From Bacteroidales bacterium (lineage in GTDB: Bacteria > Bacteroidota > Bacteroidia > Bacteroidales > F082), in NCBI GenBank assembly GCA_017439405.1, contig JAFSJF010000038.1:1-64000 (forward strand): 64,000 bases of DNA, given 5' to 3'. Positions 25,486-34,316 of this stretch are shown here, in pieces. The position numbers and the translations under genes were made by a program. Position 1 is the first letter of the stretch, and each line of letters starts with the position of its first letter. The notes below the pieces were generated by a model, which was given only the letters and a program-made list of their open reading frames with translations, was not told the origin of the DNA and made no database searches.

Positions 25486-26772
25486 ATGGCAAAGACGACA
25501 AATTATAAGAAACGCATTGCGGATATACTATTGGAACGCAGGCTTCAAGGGAAAGGAGCCGTTCTGATAGAAGGCCCAAAATGGTGCGGAAAGACCACCA
25601 CTGCAAAGCAATTTGCCAAAAGCCTGTTGGATTTGGGCGACAGCACGATTCTGTCCAACTCAGAAACGGCCTTGCAAGTCAACCCAAGCACTTTGCTGGC
25701 CGGAGACACACCACGATTGTTGGACGAATGGCAAAGCATTCCTGCCTTATGGGACATGGTACGCTCCGAAGTGGACAGGAGACAATCATTTGGGCAATTT
25801 ATTCTCACAGGAAGCACTGTTCCTCCAAAGCAAGAAACAATACACCATAGCGGCACAGGAAGAATTGGGCGCATCAGCATGAGACCCATGTCGCTCTGGG
25901 AATCTGGCGAATCATCAGGCAAAGTGAGTTTGGCAGACTTGTTTGAAGGCAAGCCCCTTACACCTCAAGACAACACTTTGAGTTTACAAGACATTGCCTA
26001 TTTGACTTGCCGTGGCGGTTGGCCCCAATCCACTTTGATTTCAGGTGAGATCGCTTTAGACGAAGCCCGAGATTATTTCGAAGCCATTTATAAGAACGAC
26101 ATTCACCGAATTGACAATGTGCGTAGAAGCAGCGAGCGCACCCGTTTGTTGATGCGCTCTTATGCCCGACATCAAGGAACCGCTGTCAGTTTCAACCGAT
26201 TAAGTGAAGACATCAAGGAAAACGACAATAAATCCATCACATACGAAACAGTTTCCGAATACGTGGAGGCACTAAAGAAACTTTTTGTCATAGAAGACAT
26301 GCCCGCTTGGAATCCAAACTTGAGAAGCAAGGCGGCCATTCAGTCTTCCGACACGCGATATTTCATTGACCCAAGCATTGCCACAAGTGCTTTGTCAATT
26401 GGGCCTAACGATTTGCTGAACGACCTTAAATCTTTTGGGTTGTTTTTTGAAGCCTTGGCTGTCAGGGATTTGCGCGTATATGCTGATGCACTTTCAGGCA
26501 ATGTGTTCCATTTCCGCAATGCTGCTGGTTTGGAATGTGATGCGGTCATGCATCGGCGCAATGGGAGCTACGGCCTCATTGAAATCAAATTGGGCGGCCA
26601 CGACTTGATAGAAAAAGGAGCCACGACCTTGAACGACCTAAAAGAGAAAATCGACCTCGACAAAATGCCAGCGCCCTCGTTCCTTATGGTGTTGACCGCA
26701 GTGGGCGACTATAGCTACCAGCGCCCTCAAGACGGCGTTTGGGTTGTACCTATCGGATGTTTGAAACCTTAA
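25486..26772 (+). CDS. AAA ATPase with DUF4143 nuclease-like domain
   Basis: A 428-residue protein of the AAA/DUF4143 (COG1373) family. Walker A is GPKWCGKT (residues 30-37), the Walker B region is RLLDEWQSIP (D-E pair), followed by an ILTGSTVP sensor motif and an arginine-rich segment (GRIGRISMRPMSLWESG). The C-terminal domain has ECDAVMHRRNGSYGLIEIKL, the D..ExK pattern of PD-(D/E)XK nuclease folds. Cellular role is unknown; such genes are multiplied in Bacteroidetes. Tandem 23-bp repeats and a truncated lipoprotein leader lie upstream. Confidence 0.85.
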   Translation: MAKTTNYKKRIADILLERRLQGKGAVLIEGPKWCGKTTTAKQFAKSLLDLGDSTILSNSETALQVNPSTLLAGDTPRLLDEWQSIPALWDMVRSEVDRRQSFGQFILTGSTVPPKQETIHHSGTGRIGRISMRPMSLWESGESSGKVSLADLFEGKPLTPQDNTLSLQDIAYLTCRGGWPQSTLISGEIALDEARDYFEAIYKNDIHRIDNVRRSSERTRLLMRSYARHQGTAVSFNRLSEDIKENDNKSITYETVSEYVEALKKLFVIEDMPAWNPNLRSKAAIQSSDTRYFIDPSIATSALSIGPNDLLNDLKSFGLFFEALAVRDLRVYADALSGNVFHFRNAAGLECDAVMHRRNGSYGLIEIKLGGHDLIEKGATTLNDLKEKIDLDKMPAPSFLMVLTAVGDYSYQRPQDGVWVVPIGCLKP

Positions 26773-26806
26773 TTGAATACTAATACCGCAACAAATATTA
26801 CTTATT

Positions 26807-29404
26807 ATGAAAAACACCTTATTAATAATCATCGCCACTTTTGCGCTGCTCTTTTCATCCTGCTCTGGAGAGCCAAAACAAAAAACCTTCACCGAGAAAG
26901 AAGCCTTGGAATTCCTCTACGCCTACATGCCGCTTGGCGACAGCGTGGACTACTCGGAAGACTATTACCGCGAATGCGTGCATTACGCTTTCCTAGCCAA
27001 GCAAGAGATGCCTTGGGGCAACAGCATCCCCGAGCGCGAATTCAAGCATTTCGTGGTGCCCGTGCGCGTCAACAACGAGAACCTCGACCGCTTCCGCGCC
27101 ACTTATTACGAGGAACTGAAAGGCCGCGTGAAAGACCTGTCTCTTTACGATGCGGTCTTGGAAGTCAACCATTGGTGCCACGAGCATGTGAACTACAAGG
27201 GCAGCGACAGCCGCACCAGCGCCCCGATGGCGACCATCAAGACTTCGTGGGGACGCTGCGGCGAGGAGTCGACGCTGTTGGTGACCGCCCTGCGCACTGT
27301 CGGCATTCCGGCGCGACAAGTCTATACGCCCCGCTGGGCGCATTGCGACGACAACCACGCTTGGGTGGAGGCTTGGGTGGACGGCCAGTGGCATTTCCTT
27401 GGCGCCTGCGAGCCTGAACCCGTGCTCGACCTCGGCTGGTTCAACGAGCCCGCCTCGCGCACCTTGTTATTACATACCCGCGTCTTCGGCGACTACGACG
27501 GTCCCGAAGAGGTCATCAGCCGAACTCGTAACTATACGGAAATCAACGTTGTGGACAACTATGGCAAGACCGCCAAGACCACTTTCACCGTCGTGGACGA
27601 AAACGGAACGCCGCAAGCCAACCTGCCCGTGGAGTTCAAGATCTACAACTACGCCGAGTTTTGCACCGTCGTCACGAAAATGACAGATGAGAACGGCCAG
27701 ACCTGGCTCACTTCGGGCTTGGGCACGATGATGGCTTACGCCGCCAAAGACGGGAAGTTTGGCTATCAAGTCTTCAAAGCAGGTGAGAATGAGAACGTTA
27801 CCATCACCCTCGACCACGACAACAGCGCGACCGACAGCTTCGAGTTCGACATGGTGCCGCCCGCCCCAACCAGCATCTTGCCGGAAGTGACACCCGAAAT
27901 GCGCACCGAAAACGACCGCCGCTGCAACGAAGAAGACGCCTTGCGCAACGCCTACATCAAGTCGTGCAAAGAAGCCCAGAATGAACTGATTGCCAACACG
28001 GGCAACAAGACCTTGTGCCGCATTTACGAAAAGACTTGGGGCAACTACCAGACCATCGCCGACTTTGTGGCCTACGCCCAAGGCAAAGGCCAGGAAACCA
28101 AGGCAGTGCAGCTACTCAGCAACATCACCGACAAGGACTTGCGCGACATCAGCTTTGAAGTCTTGCGAGACCATTTTGATTATGAATGCGGAATTATGAA
28201 TGCGGAATGCGGAATTGAGGCAATGCCCGATACCGCTTCGCGCAATTCAGCATTCAGCATTCAGCATTCTGAATTTATTATTTCCCCGCGCATCAGCAAC
28301 GAGATGATTGTGCCTTGGCGCAAGACCTTCACTGAGTTTTTCAGTGCAACGGAAGCCCAAAAATACCACGACAACCCGCACCTTTTGGTCGATTGGGTGA
28401 AACAAAACATCTTCGTGGACGACAATTTGGCCTTGCAGCGCATCCCGATTTCGCCGATGGGCGTTTTGGCCGCACGCAAAGCCGACCGCCATTCCCGCGA
28501 CATCTTCTTCGTGGCCATGGCCCGCAGCTTGGGCATCGCGGCGCAAATAAACCCCGTGAACGGCAACGTGCAGTATTTTGACGGCCAACAATGGGTGAAC
28601 GTGACATTCGAGGAAGAAAACGCAACCGCCTCTGGAACAGGCTATTTGGACATCCATCACCTGCCCATCGCCGCCGTCGCCGACCCGAAATACTACACGC
28701 ATTTCAGCATCAAGAAGTGGGACGGCAACAGCTTCCGCCTTTTGGCCTACGACGCCAAAGACCCCGGCATCGACGACGGCATGATGCTCAGCGCCTTTGA
28801 AAAGCCCACGCCTTTGGACGAAGGCTTCTACATCCTCACCGCCGGCATCCGCTTGGACGATGGTACCGCCTTGACCCACAGCCAGTTCTTCACCATCAAG
28901 GCGGGCGAAACCACCAAAGTCAGCCTCGTCCTTCGCGACCCCGAAGCCAACTTCACCGTCATCGGCGACTTCTATTCCAACAACCGCTTCACCGAAGCCG
29001 AAACCGGCGAGGAATACAACTTCAAGCAGTTGATTGGCAACGAGTTCTACATTCTCGGCCTCCTCGACCAAGGCAGCGAGCCGACCACCCACGCCGTGCA
29101 AGATATTTCGGCCTTCAAGACAGACTTCGAGCGCAGCGGACTGCCGCTCATCTTCCTTTTCGCCGACCAAGAGAATTACGACAAGTTCAAGTTGAAGAAT
29201 TTCAGCGAGTTACCGAATAATGTCACTTACGGCTTCTTCACACCCGAAATCCTTGGCGAAATCTGCGGCAACCTCAATTTGGACGAAGCCAAACTGCCCA
29301 TCTTCATCATCGCCAACAACAACAGCGAGGTCGTCTTCGCCAAGCAAGGCTACACCATCGGTCTCGGCGAGCAGATGCTGAAGGTGATGGCGAAGGTGAA
29401 ATAA
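26807..29404 (+). CDS. Transglutaminase-like lipoprotein with an in-frame repeat insertion
   Basis: An 865-residue lipoprotein (lipobox FSSC after MKNTLLIIIATFALL). Residues about 115-210 form a transglutaminase-like core: WGRCGEESTL has the catalytic Cys, NHAWVEAWVDGQWHFLGACE has the His and a following acidic residue. Residues 245-330 resemble a carboxypeptidase-regulatory or Ig-like beta domain. Oddity: residues about 458-491 (within YECGIMNAECGIEAMP and NSAFSIQHSEF) are encoded by an inverted repeat (28181-28277), inserted without breaking the frame. Substrate unknown; peptide or protein processing on the surface is plausible. Confidence 0.75.
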   Translation: MKNTLLIIIATFALLFSSCSGEPKQKTFTEKEALEFLYAYMPLGDSVDYSEDYYRECVHYAFLAKQEMPWGNSIPEREFKHFVVPVRVNNENLDRFRATYYEELKGRVKDLSLYDAVLEVNHWCHEHVNYKGSDSRTSAPMATIKTSWGRCGEESTLLVTALRTVGIPARQVYTPRWAHCDDNHAWVEAWVDGQWHFLGACEPEPVLDLGWFNEPASRTLLLHTRVFGDYDGPEEVISRTRNYTEINVVDNYGKTAKTTFTVVDENGTPQANLPVEFKIYNYAEFCTVVTKMTDENGQTWLTSGLGTMMAYAAKDGKFGYQVFKAGENENVTITLDHDNSATDSFEFDMVPPAPTSILPEVTPEMRTENDRRCNEEDALRNAYIKSCKEAQNELIANTGNKTLCRIYEKTWGNYQTIADFVAYAQGKGQETKAVQLLSNITDKDLRDISFEVLRDHFDYECGIMNAECGIEAMPDTASRNSAFSIQHSEFIISPRISNEMIVPWRKTFTEFFSATEAQKYHDNPHLLVDWVKQNIFVDDNLALQRIPISPMGVLAARKADRHSRDIFFVAMARSLGIAAQINPVNGNVQYFDGQQWVNVTFEEENATASGTGYLDIHHLPIAAVADPKYYTHFSIKKWDGNSFRLLAYDAKDPGIDDGMMLSAFEKPTPLDEGFYILTAGIRLDDGTALTHSQFFTIKAGETTKVSLVLRDPEANFTVIGDFYSNNRFTEAETGEEYNFKQLIGNEFYILGLLDQGSEPTTHAVQDISAFKTDFERSGLPLIFLFADQENYDKFKLKNFSELPNNVTYGFFTPEILGEICGNLNLDEAKLPIFIIANNNSEVVFAKQGYTIGLGEQMLKVMAKVK
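28181..28277 (+). repeat. Inverted repeat inserted inside the transglutaminase-like gene
   Basis: Left arm TGAATGCGGAATTATGAATG followed by CGGAATGCGGAATTG; right arm CAATTCAGCATTCAGCATTC followed by AGCATTCTGAATT. The arms pair as GAATGC-GGAATGC against GCATTC-AGCATTC repeats. It is a typical intergenic repeat type, here found in a coding sequence with the frame intact. Confidence 0.8.
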
Positions 29405-29411
29405 GCATAAA

Positions 29412-29466
29412 TTTTACTATATTTTATGGGAGTTTATTGCGGTTAATATAAACTTTACTATATTTG
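29412..29466 (+). promoter_or_regulatory. Promoter and direct repeat of the second HipB/HipA operon
   Basis: -7 element TATATTTG (29459-29466), 20 nt before the ATG at 29486. TTTACTATATTT occurs twice (near 29412 and 29454); the second copy contains the -7 element, so a HTH repressor bound there would block transcription. The operator role is inferred. Confidence 0.5.
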
Positions 29467-29485
29467 CAGCGTAATTCTCATAGAC

Positions 29486-29791
29486 ATGATCAAAAGATAC
29501 TCTGACGCTGAAATCCTGCAATTGCTCGGTCTGCGATTCAAGCAATACCGTGTGGCATTGGGTCTCACGCAGGCGGAATTGTCGGCAAAAGCAGGCGTTT
29601 CAGTGATGACCATACACAAGTTCGAGACGGGTACGGCCAGAAACATTAATGCGACGACGCTGATTTCACTGATGCGCTATACTGGCCTCATTAAGAATCT
29701 GGATGGCTTGATTCCGGAAATACCAGAATCCCCATATTCCAAACTAAATGGGAAACAAAGAGTTAGACACCATGGCAGCAAGAAGCAATAG
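29486..29791 (+). CDS. HipB-like XRE antitoxin (second locus)
   Basis: A 101-residue protein with an XRE HTH at residues 15-65 (YRVALGLTQAELSAKAGVSV, then MTIHKFETGTARNIN). It precedes and overlaps the HipA-like gene by 44 nt if the ATG at 29748 is used, or by 20 nt if the ATG at 29772 is used. It should repress the operon and neutralise the kinase. The C-terminus is basic (RVRHHGSKKQ). Confidence 0.85.
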   Translation: MIKRYSDAEILQLLGLRFKQYRVALGLTQAELSAKAGVSVMTIHKFETGTARNINATTLISLMRYTGLIKNLDGLIPEIPESPYSKLNGKQRVRHHGSKKQ

Positions 29792-31301
29792 AGGCATTCA
29801 GACCCTTACCGTCTCCCTTTGGGGTGAGCCCATTGGCACGCTTCAATGGAATCCGCGCACGGGCAACAGCTTGTTTTGGTTTTCTCCGAAATACTTTGAA
29901 GAGGGATACGACATCGCGCCCATCACGCACCCCAAAGCCATGCAAAGCCCGGCCATCGCCATCTACGGACTCAAAGAACCCAAGATATACCATGGGCTTC
30001 CACCTTTTTTGGCGGACTCACTGCCCGACCGTTGGGGTAACGCCGTGTTCGACCAATGGTTCAAGGACGAGGGTCTGCATGAGAAAGACAAGACCCCGCT
30101 GACCAAACTCTCGTTCATCGGGAAACGGGCCATGGGTGCCTTGGAGTTTTATCCCGTCATCGACAGCGGATTCTACGACAACGATTTGGTTAAGATCGAC
30201 CGCTTGTATGAGCAGGCCAAGCTGATTGAGGAACAACTTGCAGGCAAAAGCATCCCCGCAGCCGATCCGCTCACCCGACGTGCGTTGACGGCCATAGGGA
30301 CCTCCGCCGGTGGCCGCCAGATGAAAGCCATCATCGCCATCGCTCCCGACGGAAGCATCCATTCGGGACAGACTGGGGCTAATCCCAAATACGAACATTG
30401 CCTAATCAAATTCAACTCGCCCGAACACGCGCTGTCGGAAACGGAGATGACCTATTATCAGATGGCCCGTCAGTGCGGTATCACCATGATGGAGAGCCGA
30501 CTTATTGAGGTCGAAGGAATTCGCCACTTCTTGACACGCCGTTTCGACAGAAAAGACGGACAAAAATGCTTCATGCAGACCTTGGCCGCCGTTAATCCTG
30601 ACGCACATAGTTACGAAGACCTCTTCCGCACCTGCCGCGAATTGGAAATACCGAAACCCGATATTGATGAGCTTTTCCGCAGGACAGTGTTCAACGTCCT
30701 CACAGGCAACACCGACGACCACGAGAAGAACTTCTCGTTCATGATGTCACAGAATGGGGAATGGCATCTGGCACCGGCCTACGACTTGACCTTCATCCGC
30801 GCCACCAACGGCATCGAAGCGGAAACGCGCCACTGCATGTCGATAGGCGGAAAGTATTCAGACATTGAAATCGACGACCTGCTGCGACTTGGCCGCGACA
30901 ATTCCGTGAGAAACCCAGAGGATGTAATCGATGCTGTGCTGAAAGGTACCGCCAACTTTGAAGAACTGGCAGCCGCCAATGGCGTGGACAGTTTCCACAT
31001 CGAGCTCATCTCGCGATGTTTCCGGGAACTACGGGGCTCCTCTCCAGAAATCCATCATTTCTCGTTCATTACGGAGGATGGTTTTGAAGTTTCCGACATT
31101 CGTTTTGAACGCACGACGAAAGGCAACATCCACCTCCTTGCCAACGTGAACGGCCGCAAGGAAAAGTTTATCATCACCGCAAAGAAAGAGGTCTTTCAGA
31201 CCATCATGGAGGCAGGTTTCAACAGGATGCCCGACGAGAGAAAAAGGGAACTGGTGGAGACGTTTCTTTTGGCAAAGGTCAGGGGACGATTGGGTCAATG
31301 A
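29748..31301 (+). CDS. hipA: HipA-like serine/threonine kinase toxin
   Basis: A 517-residue HipA family kinase. Seen: N-terminal subdomain with TLQWNPRTGNSLFWFSPKY, the P-loop-like GTSAGGRQMKAIIAI, LTRRFDRKDGQK, the catalytic GNTDDHEKNFSF (N-x-D-D-H-x-x-N loop) and YDLTF (metal-binding Asp). HipA kinases phosphorylate tRNA synthetases and induce dormancy. The protein is about 80-100 residues longer than E. coli HipA, with an extra C-terminal domain (FSFITEDGFEVSDIRFERTT). Start could also be ATG 29772. The pair sits at the edge of an accessory region. Confidence 0.88.
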   Translation: MGNKELDTMAARSNRGIQTLTVSLWGEPIGTLQWNPRTGNSLFWFSPKYFEEGYDIAPITHPKAMQSPAIAIYGLKEPKIYHGLPPFLADSLPDRWGNAVFDQWFKDEGLHEKDKTPLTKLSFIGKRAMGALEFYPVIDSGFYDNDLVKIDRLYEQAKLIEEQLAGKSIPAADPLTRRALTAIGTSAGGRQMKAIIAIAPDGSIHSGQTGANPKYEHCLIKFNSPEHALSETEMTYYQMARQCGITMMESRLIEVEGIRHFLTRRFDRKDGQKCFMQTLAAVNPDAHSYEDLFRTCRELEIPKPDIDELFRRTVFNVLTGNTDDHEKNFSFMMSQNGEWHLAPAYDLTFIRATNGIEAETRHCMSIGGKYSDIEIDDLLRLGRDNSVRNPEDVIDAVLKGTANFEELAAANGVDSFHIELISRCFRELRGSSPEIHHFSFITEDGFEVSDIRFERTTKGNIHLLANVNGRKEKFIITAKKEVFQTIMEAGFNRMPDERKRELVETFLLAKVRGRLGQ

Positions 31302-31331
31302 ACCCCGCAAGCGTACTCCCGAGTTTTGCCT

Positions 31332-31589
31332 TCAATACTCCAGCACCTCGATATCCCCGCCCGAACTGAAGATGATGAACTTGCGCCCATAGATGTTGAC
31401 GATTTCGTAGTCGGCGCTGCGGGCCGAGCCTACAGCTGTAAGTTCAAAGGCGGTCTCATTGGGCAAGAGGGATTCTTGGCTGGGTTCGTTGGCGTTGGCT
31501 TTCGTGAAGATGTTGTCGAAAGCAAGACCGAAAACAAAGCCGGCAACCGTAAAGACTGCCAACAACAAGTAAATCCGCGTTTTTTTCAT
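31332..31589 (-). CDS. Small exported protein, unknown
   Basis: An 85-residue protein with an N-terminal signal/anchor helix (MKKTRIYLLLAVFTVAGFVF) and a short soluble part (YEIVNIYGRKFIIFSSGGDI) that looks like one beta sheet. No family recognised. It is convergent with the HipA-like gene and followed by a long non-coding stretch upstream. Confidence 0.55.
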   Translation of the reverse strand: MKKTRIYLLLAVFTVAGFVFGLAFDNIFTKANANEPSQESLLPNETAFELTAVGSARSADYEIVNIYGRKFIIFSSGGDIEVLEY

Positions 31590-31910
31590 GGCTTTGTGAT
31601 TTGAAATACGGTGTTACTCTATCAAAAACTGTTCCTTTGAGTATTCACTTTCATTCGTCTTTTCAAGTATGAAATGATTTAACTTTGTTTGAATAAGTAG
31701 ATGAGCAAATTTAGTTTACATATAAGACGCGAGACTCGAAACCCTGACTTGTGACCATGACTATGACCACTGGCAAATTGTGGTTGAGCTTAACGGCTTT
31801 ACAATGGCTAATCATTTGCCCAAAGTAAAGCCCGCAAGCTCTCGAACTCTGAGAACAGCTGTCATGGTCATAGTCAATGGTCATGGTCAAAAAACATGTA
31901 GGGGTCTTCT
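31590..31910. other. Non-coding stretch with an imperfect inverted repeat
   Basis: Between 31749 and 31890 arms of the CATGACTATGACCA / TGGTCATAGTCA type face each other over about 90 nt, MITE-like. A GACGCGAGAC unit is at 31726-31741. No gene is seen. Confidence 0.5.
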
Positions 31911-32510
31911 AAAAATAGATAAAATATTGATTATCAGACAATAAAACATGCAATGTGTCGTTATTAAGGAAACGGACAAAATATCAGCCATGAGAAAGTA
32001 GAAGACGACAGGGAACACTACATTGTTTGATAAGGAAGACACGGAACGCAAGTTGACGGAGATGGGCGACCCGCTGGAGCGTTTGGGCACAGTGGTGGAC
32101 TTCGAGATGTTCCGTTTGGAGCTTGAGGACGTGCTGTTGCCGAAGGAGCGCAAGAGCAACGCCGGTGCGAAGCGCTACGACGTGGTGATGATGTTCAAGC
32201 TGATGGTGCTGCAGCGCTACTACAACCTGAGCGACGAGCAGGCGGAGTTCCAGATAGTGGACCGCACGTCGTTCCGCCGCTTCCTGGGCCTGTCATATGG
32301 CGACCGTGTGCCAGACGCTCGGACGATATGGCTGTTCCGCGAGCGTCTGGCCAAGAGCGGCAAGGTGGGCGACCTGTTCCAGAGGTTCGTGGACTACCTG
32401 AACGGCAAGGGGTTGATATTCAACGAGGGTCGCGTGGTTGACGCGAGCTTCGTGAGCGTCCCGAAGCAGCGGAACACGCCCGAAGAGAACAGGCGCATCA
32501 AGGCGGGCGA
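31900..32510 (+). mobile_element. IS5-family insertion sequence remnant
   Basis: Left end near GGGGTCTTCTAAAAATAG (31903-31920) followed by an A/T-rich leader and the 5' third of the transposase. The right half and right inverted repeat are absent. It has interrupted or replaced the body of a methylase-like gene. Confidence 0.65.
31990..32510 (+). pseudogene. IS5-family transposase, truncated and with a nonsense codon
   Basis: From the ATG at 31990 the frame has a stop at codon 4 (31999-32001), then reads on as TLFDKEDTERKLTEMGDPLE and MMFKLMVLQRYYNLSDEQAE to VVDASFVSVPKQR, which is the DUF772 region and first DDE aspartate of IS5-family transposases. It is cut after about 170 codons; the rest of the catalytic core is missing. 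The border at about 32508 joins directly to a restriction-modification gene fragment read on the other strand. Confidence 0.8.
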
Positions 32511-32581
32511 TAGGAGTGCTCGCATGCCAAACCCGTCTTAAACTGACGGTTCAATTCGTCGATATACAGCTTCAAGTCCAT
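32498..32581 (-). pseudogene. 5' fragment of a restriction-modification (DNA methylase) gene
   Basis: From ATG 32581 the minus strand reads MDLKLYIDELNRQFKTGLAC, then EHSYR, which closely resembles the N-terminus of type ISP-like adenine-specific DNA methylase/helicase proteins of Bacteroidetes as I remember them (..EHSYRGDL..). After EHSYR the sequence enters the IS remnant and stops within two codons. An intact promoter -7 element (TATATTTG at 32610-32603) remains. The gene was lost through the IS insertion and later deletion. Confidence 0.5.
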
Positions 32582-32602
32582 GATTGAATCTTTATTGGTG
32601 TG

Positions 32603-32610
32603 CAAATATA
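32603..32610 (-). promoter_or_regulatory. -7 promoter element of the lost methylase gene
   Basis: TATATTTG on the minus strand, 21 nt before the ATG at 32581. Confidence 0.45.
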
Positions 32611-32691
32611 GCGAAATAAGAGAATGTTACCCTCTCTTTTATGGTTTTCCAAGCCGAACTTACACAGAGTCCCACCGCACTTCTCCCCGAC

Positions 32692-32785
32692 TTTTGTCCA
32701 AATCCATGTTTTTATACCCGCATTTGGACAAAAACCGAACAACTTTTGTCCAAATCCATGTTTTTATACCCGCATTTGGACAAAA
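32692..32785 (+). repeat. Paired 52-bp palindromic repeats, downstream border of the AAA-DUF234 gene
   Basis: Two units with a 52-bp period. Each has perfect 12-bp arms, TTTTGTCCAAAT and ATTTGGACAAAA (32692-32703 with 32722-32733; 32744-32755 with 32774-32785), and the same 18-nt loop CCATGTTTTTATACCCGC. The following bases CTGGGGTTTTC are shared with the other border. Confidence 0.92.
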
Positions 32786-32805
32786 ACTGGGGTTTTCTGC
32801 TTCGT

Positions 32806-34263
32806 CTATTGGCTGAACTTTCCAACCTCGGCAAACAGGTCTTCCGCCGTAATCTGGCTGTGGACGAGTGACGAATGCAGCCCCTTCGCAAGCCCCAGCG
32901 GGGAAATGAACGTGTGTAGCACGCCTCGACTGATGCCCGTCGCCTCCATGAACAGGTTTTTCCGTTCCTGAAGGCGGGTCTCGTATGCCTTGGTGATGAC
33001 AAACGGCGTTTCCGAAAACTTCATTTCCACGAGATGCACCATCTTATCGGCCCGCTTGATGACGAGATCGACTTGGGCTTTCTTCCGCTCGTCATCCTTT
33101 TGCGGCACGAAACGCCACGACGAGGCCTCGGTGGCCATTCCCGCAATGCCCAATCCGCGCTTGATTTGCGGCAGATGGCGCAGGCAAACCTCTTCAAAAG
33201 CGAACCCCTCCCACGACTCCACGCTGCGGTCGGTGAAATGGTGCTGCCAATACTGCTCGTCGCGCGAGCGGTTGTCCTCCACATAGCGGAGATAGAACAA
33301 TGTGAAGAAATCGGACAAGCGGTAAAGCGTCTGCTTGTTCTTGTTGCCGAACTGGGCATACGAGACGATGAAATCGCAACGCTCAAGATTGGCAAGCATT
33401 TTCGAAAGCCCGCCGCCGCCATATCCCGTTTTCTTCTCGATTTCGCTTCGGGTGAAGCCCTCACGCTTGGTGGACAGGAGCTTCACGATGACAAGATAAC
33501 GGTCGGCCTTGTTGAAAAGCGCGTTATACAGTTCGTCGAACTCGTCGCTCAAGTCGCCGCCACGCCGAAACACCAGTGAATCCACGTTTTGTGGCAGGCT
33601 CAGATAAGGCCGAAGCAAGCTCAAGTAATACGGGACACCGCCGAAAACCATATAGCATTGCAAAATCTGGTAGTCATCCCAATCGAAGCCGTGCTCATGG
33701 AGGTAGGCCCTGCATTCGTTCAGGTAAAACGGGCGCAAGTAGATGCGGTGGGTGATGCGATTGTGCAGCCCGCCTTGGTTGTCTTCCAACCGGTCTTTCA
33801 TCCAAGCAGTGGCGCTTCCGCAGGCGATAAACACAATGTCGTCGCGGTTTTGCACCCAACTCGACCAAAAATATTCCAGCGCGTCCACAAACTCGCTCCC
33901 TTGGGTGTCGATCCAAGGCATTTCATCGAAGAAGACGACTTTCCGTTCTTCCTTGCAGCCTTCAAGATAGTTTTCCAAACACACAAAGGCCTCGTGCCAA
34001 TCGGTCGGCGGCTGTAACGTCGAATCGCCCGAATAACGCACCAACGCTTCCCTAAAGTTCTGTAACTGAGCGTCTTTTTTCTGCTTGTGTGCGCCCACAA
34101 AATGAAAACTATAGCGGTCGTCGAAGAATTTCCGCACGAGGAAGGTCTTCCCAATGCGCCGCCTTCCATACAGGATGACCAATTCCGAGCGGTTGGAATC
34201 CATCGCCCAGCGCAGTTCTTCACATTCCCGCTCGCGACCTATGAGTTTGTCCGTGTTTTCCAT
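32806..34263 (-). CDS. AAA ATPase with DUF234 nuclease-like domain
   Basis: A 485-residue protein of the archaeal-type ATPase/DUF234 family (COG1672-like). Start at ATG 34263; the longer frame begins inside the repeats. Walker A GRRRIGKT is at residues 33-40, Walker B VVFFDEMPWID near 110, then a winged-helix segment (STKREGFTRSEIEKKTGYGG). The C-terminal DUF234 domain ends in QVDLVIKRADKMVHLVEMKF, a D..ExK motif of PD-(D/E)XK nucleases. Function is unknown. It is bracketed on both sides by direct pairs of 52-bp palindromes, and its 5' leader contains them. Confidence 0.85.
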   Translation of the reverse strand: MENTDKLIGRERECEELRWAMDSNRSELVILYGRRRIGKTFLVRKFFDDRYSFHFVGAHKQKKDAQLQNFREALVRYSGDSTLQPPTDWHEAFVCLENYLEGCKEERKVVFFDEMPWIDTQGSEFVDALEYFWSSWVQNRDDIVFIACGSATAWMKDRLEDNQGGLHNRITHRIYLRPFYLNECRAYLHEHGFDWDDYQILQCYMVFGGVPYYLSLLRPYLSLPQNVDSLVFRRGGDLSDEFDELYNALFNKADRYLVIVKLLSTKREGFTRSEIEKKTGYGGGGLSKMLANLERCDFIVSYAQFGNKNKQTLYRLSDFFTLFYLRYVEDNRSRDEQYWQHHFTDRSVESWEGFAFEEVCLRHLPQIKRGLGIAGMATEASSWRFVPQKDDERKKAQVDLVIKRADKMVHLVEMKFSETPFVITKAYETRLQERKNLFMEATGISRGVLHTFISPLGLAKGLHSSLVHSQITAEDLFAEVGKFSQ

Positions 34264-34316
34264 CGGTTTTCCTTTTTTGCGCAAAAATACAACTTCTTTT
34301 TGATTAAAAAGCCTAT

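Noticed and set aside
32692..32785. Possible CRISPR or att site in the 52-bp palindromes
   Set aside because: Two units per side with identical loops rather than unique spacers, and no integrase gene in the window, so attachment sites of an integrative element are not supported.
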